Source of the DNA: Euryarchaeota archaeon UBA40
GTDB taxonomy: Archaea > Thermoplasmatota > Poseidoniia > Poseidoniales > Thalassarchaeaceae
Length of the DNA stretch: 22,379 nucleotides
Direction of reading: 5' to 3'
Assembly (NCBI GenBank): GCA_002506875.1
Contig: DAYJ01000086.1
Location: forward strand, 23,118-45,496
Shown here piece after piece: positions 13,644-20,757 of the stretch. A model generated the notes under the pieces. The model saw only the letters and a list, made by a program, of their open reading frames with translations, made no database searches and was not told where the DNA came from. Numbering within the stretch: position 1 is the first letter of the stretch; every line of letters begins with the position of its first letter. The position numbers were made by a program, and so were the translations under genes.

Positions 13644-14957
13644 ATGGGACTGTTTGACATATTCCGATCCCGTATCAAGGATTTAGGCGATTCACTCGAT
13701 GAGGACGCCTTGACTGCGGAAGAAGATACCACAGAGGCCAAGGCCGCCCTTTCGAAAAAAGAAGAGATAATTGAACAATATTCTGAAGAGCCAAAAACAC
13801 CTCCCAAATCAGAACCCATTGAAGCAGAGGTCGATGATGAATGGGAGGATTGGGGTGATGATAATTCCGAATCTTTAGTGCCCGAAAAATCTCTGCCTGA
13901 GCGACGAATCGCTCGCGATATATCCGAAAGCGCCCGGCCAAAAGGAAGCCGAGTCGACCTTCACGTTCTTCGTTCGACAACAGGTCGCAATCTTGTTTCT
14001 GTTCAGGATGCACCACGTGCCTCTATTGGCTCTAGCAAAGTAGATCTTGAATCTGGAGCAACTCTCGAGATTGACCTTGGAGGGGGCATTGTAGAAACAG
14101 GAGGCCGGGTGATCAAGGATTCCGCAGCTTTGGAATCTTTACTTGAAGAAATGGAAATGATTCTTCTTGAAGCCGATATGGGGATAGATGCCATAGATAC
14201 GGTGCTTAACCTTCTCAGGGTGGAATTAATTGGCAGCCGCCTTCGTAAGGGAGCAAACCTCGCCAAGGTTCTCGAAGCCAGTCTGAAAAGAGCCCTAAGG
14301 TCTCTTTTACGTGCAGGGTATTGGGATCTTGACGAGACCGTAAATCGCCTTTCAAAATCTGAAGATGGCCCTGTTGTTCTCATGGTTGTAGGTGTGAATG
14401 GAGTTGGTAAAACAACCAGTGTTGCTAAGATGGCTCATCGATTTACACAGGATGGACACGAAGTGGTCCTCGCCGCCGCTGATACATTTCGAGCCGGCGC
14501 AATCGACCAACTTCAGATGCATGCAGATCGCCTAAACGTTCGATGCGTGAGAAGTCAGCGGGGAGGTGATCCAGCAGCAATCGCTCGTGACGCCATTGAT
14601 TCTGCAAAAGCACGGGGTGCCGATGTCGTCATCGTCGATACAGCCGGTCGGATGCAAAATAAGACGAATCTAATGGAGGAACTTCGCAAAGTACACCGCG
14701 TATCTGATCCACACCTCGTCCTATTTGTTGCTGACGCATTGGCTGGAAATGATGCGATTGAACAAGCCGTGGTTTTCCAGAAAATGCTCGATTTTGACGG
14801 CTTCTTTCTGTGTAAACTCGATACCGCCAAAGGAGGAGCAGCTCTTTCCATCGCCCATATTACTGGACGACCAATTGTAATGGTTGGAGTCGGCCAAGGT
14901 TATGAGGATCTACACCCCTTTGATCCCGATTGGTTGTTGGAGGAGATGTTCAGATGA
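13644..14957 (+). CDS. ftsY: Signal recognition particle receptor FtsY
   Basis: 437 residues from ATG 13644. The first ~100 are acidic (EVDDEWEDWGDDNSES), the membrane- and translocon-facing A region. The N helical domain follows (SLLEEMEMILLEADMGIDAI), then the SRP-type GTPase G domain: G1 GVNGVGKTT (250-258), DTFRAGAIDQL (280-290), G3 DTAGRMQ (332-338), G4 CKLDTAKGG (390-398; the usual T is C) and the closing GVGQGYEDLHPFDPDW. It docks ribosome-SRP complexes at the membrane and hydrolyses GTP together with SRP54. It lies between prefoldin alpha and a DUF1844 gene; its TGA overlaps the next ATG (ATGA at 14954-14957), so translation is coupled. Confidence 0.96.
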   Translation: MGLFDIFRSRIKDLGDSLDEDALTAEEDTTEAKAALSKKEEIIEQYSEEPKTPPKSEPIEAEVDDEWEDWGDDNSESLVPEKSLPERRIARDISESARPKGSRVDLHVLRSTTGRNLVSVQDAPRASIGSSKVDLESGATLEIDLGGGIVETGGRVIKDSAALESLLEEMEMILLEADMGIDAIDTVLNLLRVELIGSRLRKGANLAKVLEASLKRALRSLLRAGYWDLDETVNRLSKSEDGPVVLMVVGVNGVGKTTSVAKMAHRFTQDGHEVVLAAADTFRAGAIDQLQMHADRLNVRCVRSQRGGDPAAIARDAIDSAKARGADVVIVDTAGRMQNKTNLMEELRKVHRVSDPHLVLFVADALAGNDAIEQAVVFQKMLDFDGFFLCKLDTAKGGAALSIAHITGRPIVMVGVGQGYEDLHPFDPDWLLEEMFR

Positions 14958-15334
14958 ATTCACCATTCGAGGATGAAAAATCCGAGCGTCTTTTCGGTTT
15001 GATTCAGATGCTTCAAAGAACGGCACTTGTGAACATGGGTGGAATTCCAGATCATGAAGGCCAAATCCATTTCAATCTTGGAGAAGCGAAAGCAGCAATC
15101 GACGCAATCGACGCAATTGGTGAGAAGACTAACGGCAACCTGTCAGAATTAGAGGCGAATTTGTTGCGCGGAACTCTTTCCGAACTTCGAATGATTTTTG
15201 TTAAAGCTCCAGAACAACAGGCCGCCATTGAGGCAGAAATGAAACGCCAAGAAGAACTTCAGAAGACTTTCACAGATCCAGCAACCGCTCCAAGCGAGAT
15301 TGTTCATACAGATGCCACTTCAGAAGAGGAATGA
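14954..15334 (+). CDS. DUF1844 family protein coupled to ftsY
   Basis: 126 residues from ATG 14954, which overlaps the ftsY stop as ATGA. The core LFGLIQMLQRTALVNMGGIP, then AKAAIDAIDAIGEKTNGNLSELE and LLRGTLSELRMIFV match the conserved pattern of DUF1844 (ALV.LG..P, IDLL..L..KT.GNL, LRM.Y/FV). The family is best known from bacteria such as Planctomycetes, Acidobacteria and deltaproteobacteria; its function is not established. It looks helical and soluble, with an acidic tail. Its own TGA overlaps the following ATG, again as ATGA. Close coupling to the SRP receptor suggests a role near membrane protein targeting, which is inference. Confidence 0.85.
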   Translation: MNSPFEDEKSERLFGLIQMLQRTALVNMGGIPDHEGQIHFNLGEAKAAIDAIDAIGEKTNGNLSELEANLLRGTLSELRMIFVKAPEQQAAIEAEMKRQEELQKTFTDPATAPSEIVHTDATSEEE

Positions 15335-16032
15335 CCGCGTCATTCATGTGCGCACCCTTACCCTTCAGAACCATGACGACTGAATTGCCGAGCGCACTCA
15401 TTGTCGTGAATGAACGCAACGCGCATCGACGCATTACAGATTTACTTCGCCGCCGTGGCCACACGATCGAAGATCAACCCAACGGCGATCGAGCTGTAGA
15501 CACTTATGTGAAGATGCGAAGAGAATCACCAACAGTAGTATTCCTTTCATTGGATGTTGCTGGGCCCTTGAATGGACATCTTGTAGGCCTCGAGATTCGA
15601 GAATCTGATCCCAATGCACGTTTAGTATACATTTGTTCAAGAATTCGGCGTTCTATGGCCGAAGATGTTGCTTACAGTGCAGGTGCAGTTGCTATTTTAC
15701 AAGTACCATTCACTATGTCTGACATTGAAGATTCTTGGGACCAGATAATGGGTCCTGTGCCTGAGGCGCCTGGCCTCCTAGATCTTGATGCTCTCTATCC
15801 GGATTTACGTTCAATTGACGGAGACGAAGTCGTACCTGTAGATGAGTTAGCCCCATTACCGATTCCAACAAATCTCCCACCACCACCCGAGCCTCTAATG
15901 CCAATCAATCCAATTCAATCGAAACGCAAAAAACGCCGCTGGCCTCGTGTTCTTTTCTTGATTGCTATACTCAGTGGTATTGGAGCAGCAGTATATTTTC
16001 AACAAGACACCATAATGGAATTGATGCCTTAA
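15331..16032 (+). CDS. Degenerate receiver-domain protein with a C-terminal membrane anchor
   Basis: 233 residues. Residues ~22-139 follow the CheY receiver layout: ALIVVNERN, PTVVFLSLDVAGPLNG, ARLVYICSR and AGAVAILQVPF. Asp75 sits at the phosphoacceptor site. The acidic pocket is weakened (VNE in place of DDE) and the invariant Lys of the KPF motif is Val125 (QVPF). A Pro-rich linker (NLPPPPEPLMP) then leads to a basic KRKKRR patch and one membrane helix (206-223), leaving a short outside tail. It may be a phosphorylation-independent pseudo-receiver held at the membrane. ATG 15331 overlaps the DUF1844 stop; ATG 15373 is a possible internal start. It is last in the pfdA-ftsY operon and overlaps the end of the convergent small membrane gene by 4 bases. 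Confidence 0.8.
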   Translation: MTASFMCAPLPFRTMTTELPSALIVVNERNAHRRITDLLRRRGHTIEDQPNGDRAVDTYVKMRRESPTVVFLSLDVAGPLNGHLVGLEIRESDPNARLVYICSRIRRSMAEDVAYSAGAVAILQVPFTMSDIEDSWDQIMGPVPEAPGLLDLDALYPDLRSIDGDEVVPVDELAPLPIPTNLPPPPEPLMPINPIQSKRKKRRWPRVLFLIAILSGIGAAVYFQQDTIMELMP

Positions 16033-16298
16033 TTCACTTCCATCCCACGTTCTTGGATCATCGAATTAACACTCTCAGTTTCTGCAATATAGGGTGTGTA
16101 AGGGATAATTCTACTTCCAACTGGCAAGTGATTCAGTACTTCTGATTGCGTATTTCCAACATTCAAAATTTCCACATCACCCTCATTCAACATCTGTTCC
16201 AATCGTAATGAACGCCCCCTCATCCAAAGAAGACCAATGATTAGCACCACGAATAGAATGAGAACAAGTAACCAACCAATTAGATCGACAACATCCAT
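16029..16298 (-). CDS. Small single-pass membrane protein downstream of pyrF
   Basis: 89 residues. A strongly hydrophobic helix occupies residues ~6-26 (LIGWLLVLILFVVLIIGLLW), then a basic RGRSLRLEQ turn and a ~55-residue soluble tail (GDVEILNVGNTQSEVLNHL). I recognise no family. ATG 16298 follows the pyrF stop by 4 bases, so it is probably translated with it. It ends within the last codons of the convergent receiver gene. Nothing in the sequence ties it to pyrimidine synthesis. Confidence 0.75.
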   Translation of the reverse strand: MDVVDLIGWLLVLILFVVLIIGLLWMRGRSLRLEQMLNEGDVEILNVGNTQSEVLNHLPVGSRIIPYTPYIAETESVNSMIQERGMEVN

Positions 16299-16302
16299 TC
16301 AC

Positions 16303-17094
16303 TCACCTATCGAGTAATGCCTGCCATGAAATTCGTGCATATTCCGCAGCCATTTCTCCCCGGTTTTGACTCTGGTGAATTCCCGAACCTACAATCAAAC
16401 AATCTGCTCCAGCAAGCACAGCTTCACGAGGGTGCCCATATCTTTGCCCTGCAACTCCATCACCTACATTGAGATTAATTCCAGGCGTCCAAATCATTCG
16501 AGTAGATCCAACAATATCTCTGAGTGCTCGTATTGCATTTGGCTCACTTCCATTCCCAATATAGCCTAGAACACCTTCGATTTCATTCCCATGTTTGACT
16601 ACAGTTGTCGTGTATTCTTCATTGAGTAAATTACCCCGACTCGACATTTGAGCTAGAAGAAGAACCCCTCCCTCTCTACCTACGTCACTCCATCCATTTT
16701 GTAAGCCCTGCACAATATCTGGACCAGATATTAGATGCGCAGTGACGATATCTGCCCATGAACGGATATCAAAGGCACCTGCCATCTGTTGCCGACTTAC
16801 TCTTCCAATATCTGCAAATTTACGATCCTCCCAAATTGCTACCCCGAGATCCTTTGCCACCTCACAAATTTCCATCCATCCTTCAATATTCCAATCATTG
16901 ACAATATCGACGTGAAGCTTGAGACATGCGATAGAGGGTCCTACTTCAGTGATTAGAGTCCGAATATCAGCCATCGTTCGAAGGTCTGCAGCCAAGCAGA
17001 CCAATGTCTCTTTTTCAATGGCTGTAGCCATGTAACGACGGGCAAATGCACTTCGATTTGAGGACCACAAATCACCCCAAATCTCTGCCGACAT
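16303..17094 (-). CDS. pyrF: Orotidine 5'-phosphate decarboxylase, Ura3-like type
   Basis: 263 residues. It converts OMP to UMP, the last step of pyrimidine synthesis. The catalytic set is visible: Lys59 (CLKLHVDI) and the Asp90-x-Lys92-x-x-Asp95 array (WEDRKFADIG). LLLAQMSSRGNL (145-156), TPGINLNVGDGVAGQRYGHP (203-222) and CLIVGSGI follow. The spacing and words (HVDI, EDRKFADIG, MSSRG) resemble the eukaryotic Ura3 group more than the compact archaeal enzymes. The phosphate-binding Arg of the IVGRG motif is Ser237 here, which is unusual. ATG 17094 is the start; the gene is divergent from the DUF2892 gene over 64 bases and is followed by a small membrane protein gene. Confidence 0.92.
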   Translation of the reverse strand: MSAEIWGDLWSSNRSAFARRYMATAIEKETLVCLAADLRTMADIRTLITEVGPSIACLKLHVDIVNDWNIEGWMEICEVAKDLGVAIWEDRKFADIGRVSRQQMAGAFDIRSWADIVTAHLISGPDIVQGLQNGWSDVGREGGVLLLAQMSSRGNLLNEEYTTTVVKHGNEIEGVLGYIGNGSEPNAIRALRDIVGSTRMIWTPGINLNVGDGVAGQRYGHPREAVLAGADCLIVGSGIHQSQNRGEMAAEYARISWQALLDR

Positions 17095-17128
17095 AGTCCC
17101 CGCCTATTCTGTTCCTCTGAACGAGGGA

Positions 17129-17135
17129 CTATATC
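17129..17135 (+). promoter_or_regulatory. TATA element for the DUF2892 gene
   Basis: CTATATC is centred 27 bases before ATG 17159, the spacing of an archaeal promoter with a leaderless transcript. It lies beside the inverted repeat AGTCCC (17095-17100)/GGGACT (17125-17130) in the pyrF divergent gap. Confidence 0.4.
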
Positions 17136-17158
17136 GGATTCCATGTAATTCCTTCTCA

Positions 17159-17401
17159 ATGTCGAATGTTGGACGGTTGGATCGGATCATCAGAGGTTCG
17201 GCCGGAATTTCCATCGCGTTCGCTGAATTGACAGGTTTTTTGGGTGTTTTTGAACTAATTCTTGAGATATTCGCCTTTGGTTTGGCGATATTTCTGACAT
17301 TTACAGCCATGATGGGGTATTGCCCATTTTATCCAATTCTCGGGATTTCAACCTGTCCAGTTGAGATTAATGAGGGCTTGATGAGTCCAGATTTATCTTG
17401 A
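17159..17401 (+). CDS. DUF2892 (YgaP-like) small membrane protein
   Basis: 80 residues with two hydrophobic segments. NVGRLDRIIRGSAGI at the start and TAMMGYCPFYPILGISTCP near the end match the DUF2892 family, the membrane part of YgaP-type proteins that often accompanies rhodanese or sulfur-handling domains. Two Cys (GYC, STC) flank the second helix end. No rhodanese domain is attached. ATG 17159 is preceded by a TATA-like element. uvrA begins 35 bases after its stop and may be co-transcribed. Confidence 0.85.
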   Translation: MSNVGRLDRIIRGSAGISIAFAELTGFLGVFELILEIFAFGLAIFLTFTAMMGYCPFYPILGISTCPVEINEGLMSPDLS

Positions 17402-17436
17402 CACAGTTCAAGAACATCCGCAGGGGGAAGAAGAGT

Positions 17437-20412
17437 ATGGGCGATGATTCACCGCCCGAAATACCAAAAGGATCCTGGATTCGAGTTCGAGGGGCGCGGA
17501 CTCACAATTTGAAAGATGTCGATGTCGATATCCCCCGTGATCAATTCGTTGTCATTTCAGGTGTATCAGGATCCGGAAAATCAAGCCTCGCTTTCGATAC
17601 ATTGTATGCGGAGGGTCAACGAAGGTATGTAGAGAGCCTGAGCTCCTATGCACGCCAGTTTCTTGGTCAGATGAAAAAGCCAGATTGCGATAGCATCGAC
17701 GGCCTTTCACCTGCGATTAGTATTGATCAAAAACAAGGGTCCCACAATCCACGTTCTACTGTTGCGACGGTTACGGAAATTATGGATTATTTACGTCTAC
17801 TTTGGGCACGAATTGGGCGCCCCCATTGTCCAGAGTGCGGCATAGAAGTTGCGAGGAGAACCGTACAAGAAATTGTTGATGATGTGATGTGGAGATTTGA
17901 AGGCCATGCAATTGCTATTTGGTCGCCTGTAATTAGAGATCGAAAAGGTACACATTCTGACCTTATTCGAACCTTGATCGAGCAAGGATATACTTCTGGC
18001 CGAATTAATGGCCGTGATGCTGAATTCGAAGAAGCACCAGATCTTGAGAAGAACCTCCGCCACAGCATCGATGTCCGCCTTGATCGACTACGTCTATTTA
18101 GGACAAATCGCCAACGCCTTACAGAAGCGGTAGATGCTGGATTACGCCTCGGTGGTGGCGCTGTTGCAATCGAATCCTTGAGTGGAATACAAGATCCTAC
18201 GGCAGTAGAGAGCCCTAGATCTAGCGAGACCGAACCAGGTACTGTGATGCCCTATTCTGAAGAGTTCGCCTGTCCAACACACGGGGCCTTTCTCCCTGAG
18301 ATGAGTCCACGAATATTCTCTTTCAATAATCCATTAGGAGCATGTCCTGGATGTCAGGGCTTGGGCGTGCAACGAACTTTCAGCGAAGAACTCATCATAG
18401 ATTCACAACTTTCTGTTGAGGATGGATGTGTTATACCATTCCGGCTTTCTATGCATTCTAATTGGTATCGTTCTCAAATGATTCAAGTTTGTGAGCACTA
18501 TGGAATTGATTCCACAATTCCATATGGTGAATTAGATGACGATGCACAAGACATCCTTGCTCATGGTAGCGGTTCGACAGTGATTCATTTCCATTATGAA
18601 TCCGAACGAGGTTCCTCATTCTCATCCTCAAAGGCTTGGGAAGGCATCCTCCCACGTCTCAAAAGACAATTGACAGACACGTCTTCAGAGAAAACGCGCT
18701 CTCGTTTAGCGACTTACATGAATGACGAACCGTGTAGTGAATGTGAAGGTAAGAAATTGAATCGAGCCACTTCTATGGTGACTGTAGGTGATGTTACACT
18801 ACCACAACTTTCCTCCTGTTCTGTTCTTGAAGCCCTTGCAGTCGTTCAACAATGGCGAAGTGAAGTGATAGATCCAATTTGGCTTGAATTAGAGAAGGAT
18901 GCACCAGAGGGCGCGGTGCTGGATGCCACTCAACAACTCACAGATCGCGATCTCCATATCGGGCGAGAAGTAATCAAAGAAATCGAGAACCGTCTCCGTT
19001 TCCTTGCGCTCGTTGGCCTGGATTACCTCACAATGGATCGCCGGGCGAATACTCTGAGTGGTGGAGAAAGTCAGAGAATCCGTCTTGCGAGTCAGATTGG
19101 AACGCGACTGACTGGTGTAATGTACGTGCTCGATGAACCTAGTATTGGTTTACATGCAAGGGATAATGCCCGCCTTCTTTCCACATTACGCGAACTCACA
19201 AACATCGGAAACACCCTCCTCGTTGTCGAACACGACGAAGAGACCCTCCGTCAAGCAGATTGGATAGTGGATCTAGGCCCAGGAGCGGGCCGTGAAGGGG
19301 GGCAAGTTGTAGCCAACGGCTCTCTCAATGAAGTACTTGAGAGTGAAACAAGCCTAACAGGAGCATATCTCAGTGGTAGGATGAAAATTCCTCTTCCTGA
19401 ATCACGCACTAATCCAGGTGATAATTGGGTCACAATCAATGGCGCTGCTCAGAATAATCTAGCTGAGATCAATGTCCGCCTACCTTTGGGCTGCTTCATA
19501 TCGATTACAGGAGTATCTGGTTCTGGAAAGTCCTCACTAGTTACTGGTATACTTGCTCCAGCATTACTCCGTACCCTACATCGTTCTGATGCAACCCCAG
19601 GACGACATCAAAGCATCAATGGAATCGAAAATGTGGATAAGGCAATCGTAATCGATCAGACACCCATAGGCCGCACCCCTCGTTCGAATGCAGCAACTTA
19701 CACAGGAGCCTTCGATTTAATTCGCGCATTATTCTCTGAAGCACCTCTTTCAAAGGAGAGAGGATACACTCCGGGCACATTCTCATTCAATGTTCGTGGT
19801 GGCCGTTGTGAAGCCTGCAAAGGCGGGGGCTCAATCAAACTCGAGATGAATTTCCTTCCCGATGTCTGGATTGAATGTGAGGTTTGCAAAGGTACGAGGT
19901 ATACTCGAGAAACACAAGAAGTGCTTTGGAAAGCCCACTCCATCCACGATGTTCTTCAGATGACAATCGAGGATGCTGCAACCTTTTTCTCAAATCAGAG
20001 GAAAATTCACCGTATTCTCAAAACCCTTGTTGATGTTGGCCTGGGCTACATTCGTTTAGGTCAACCAGCAACCACATTATCAGGAGGAGAAGCACAACGA
20101 GTCAAACTCGCTACCGAACTCCACCGGCCACCAAAGAAACACACATTCTACATTCTTGATGAACCGACAACAGGACTCTCAATGGCCGATGTTCACCAAT
20201 TAATCGGTGTTCTTCTCAGACTTCGTAATAATGGCCACACAGTCCTTGTGATTGAACACAATATGGACGTGATCAAATCCTCTGATTGGATAATCGATCT
20301 TGGTCCAGATGGGGGAGATGGAGGAGGCGAAATTGTTGCAGAAGGCACCCCTGAACAGGTTGCTAAATCCAAGAATTCCTATACTGGTCAACATCTTGGC
20401 TCGATGCTGTAA
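17437..20412 (+). CDS. uvrA: Excinuclease ABC subunit A
   Basis: 991 residues from ATG 17437 (an in-frame TTG at 17398 overlaps the previous stop and is less likely). UvrA dimers find bulky DNA damage and load UvrB in nucleotide excision repair. Both ABC ATPase units are complete: Walker A GVSGSGKSS at 42-50 and again in the second half, signatures LSGGESQRIRLASQIG and LSGGEAQRVKLATEL, and Walker B LDEPSIGL and LDEPTTGL. The zinc modules are present: CPTHG with CPGCQGLG, CSECEGKKL, and CEACKGGG with CEVCKGTRY. YVESLSSYARQFL is the typical early motif. Length is slightly above the usual ~940. UvrABC in archaea is regarded as acquired from bacteria. No uvrB or uvrC lies in the window. groES follows after about 50 bases. 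Confidence 0.97.
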   Translation: MGDDSPPEIPKGSWIRVRGARTHNLKDVDVDIPRDQFVVISGVSGSGKSSLAFDTLYAEGQRRYVESLSSYARQFLGQMKKPDCDSIDGLSPAISIDQKQGSHNPRSTVATVTEIMDYLRLLWARIGRPHCPECGIEVARRTVQEIVDDVMWRFEGHAIAIWSPVIRDRKGTHSDLIRTLIEQGYTSGRINGRDAEFEEAPDLEKNLRHSIDVRLDRLRLFRTNRQRLTEAVDAGLRLGGGAVAIESLSGIQDPTAVESPRSSETEPGTVMPYSEEFACPTHGAFLPEMSPRIFSFNNPLGACPGCQGLGVQRTFSEELIIDSQLSVEDGCVIPFRLSMHSNWYRSQMIQVCEHYGIDSTIPYGELDDDAQDILAHGSGSTVIHFHYESERGSSFSSSKAWEGILPRLKRQLTDTSSEKTRSRLATYMNDEPCSECEGKKLNRATSMVTVGDVTLPQLSSCSVLEALAVVQQWRSEVIDPIWLELEKDAPEGAVLDATQQLTDRDLHIGREVIKEIENRLRFLALVGLDYLTMDRRANTLSGGESQRIRLASQIGTRLTGVMYVLDEPSIGLHARDNARLLSTLRELTNIGNTLLVVEHDEETLRQADWIVDLGPGAGREGGQVVANGSLNEVLESETSLTGAYLSGRMKIPLPESRTNPGDNWVTINGAAQNNLAEINVRLPLGCFISITGVSGSGKSSLVTGILAPALLRTLHRSDATPGRHQSINGIENVDKAIVIDQTPIGRTPRSNAATYTGAFDLIRALFSEAPLSKERGYTPGTFSFNVRGGRCEACKGGGSIKLEMNFLPDVWIECEVCKGTRYTRETQEVLWKAHSIHDVLQMTIEDAATFFSNQRKIHRILKTLVDVGLGYIRLGQPATTLSGGEAQRVKLATELHRPPKKHTFYILDEPTTGLSMADVHQLIGVLLRLRNNGHTVLVIEHNMDVIKSSDWIIDLGPDGGDGGGEIVAEGTPEQVAKSKNSYTGQHLGSML

Positions 20413-20428
20413 AATCGACAGGATGAGG

Positions 20429-20434
20429 TTTAAG
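20429..20434 (+). promoter_or_regulatory. Possible TATA element for groES-groEL
   Basis: TTTAAG lies about 25 bases before GTG 20457 and 34 before ATG 20466 in the gap after uvrA. If it is the promoter, the GTG would be a leaderless start. Weak match. Confidence 0.25.
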
Positions 20435-20465
20435 AAAGACACCCAACAGAACCGGAGTGATTGTT

Positions 20466-20735
20466 ATGGGAATTGGAATCGAGCCAATGGGAGAGATGGT
20501 GCTTCTTCAGATGGAGGCTGCACCCGAGAAAACACATTCTGGTCTACTTTTACCAGAGGAAGCACGCGAGAAGATGACAGTCGGTCTTGTGGTTGCTGTA
20601 GGCTCCGACGCCGAGAATGTAAACGCAGGCGACCGCGTAATCTATCGACAATACAGTGGCACGAAGATTGAGTGGCTCGGTGTTGAATACCTTCTAATCA
20701 AGTCTGAAGATCTTCAAGCGAAGGTCAACGAATGA
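20466..20735 (+). CDS. groES: GroES co-chaperonin (Cpn10), bacterial type
   Basis: 89 residues from ATG 20466 (92 from GTG 20457). GroES forms the heptameric lid of the GroEL cage. Order of features: IGIEPMGEMVLLQ (strand at the start), the mobile loop EKTHSGLLLPEEA (family form T.GGI.LP), GLVVAVGS, AGDRVIYRQYSGT and YLLIKSEDL at the end. The length is close to the usual 95. groEL begins 22 bases after the stop, the standard bacterial arrangement. Most archaea use a thermosome and no GroES, so lateral origin is likely. Confidence 0.93.
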   Translation: MGIGIEPMGEMVLLQMEAAPEKTHSGLLLPEEAREKMTVGLVVAVGSDAENVNAGDRVIYRQYSGTKIEWLGVEYLLIKSEDLQAKVNE

Positions 20736-20757
20736 AACAAATGTGGAGATGACAAGT

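Noticed and set aside
20300..20671. 123-codon plus-strand frame spanning the end of uvrA and groES
   Set aside because: Out of frame with both well-identified genes and rich in Arg/Cys as expected from a shifted frame.
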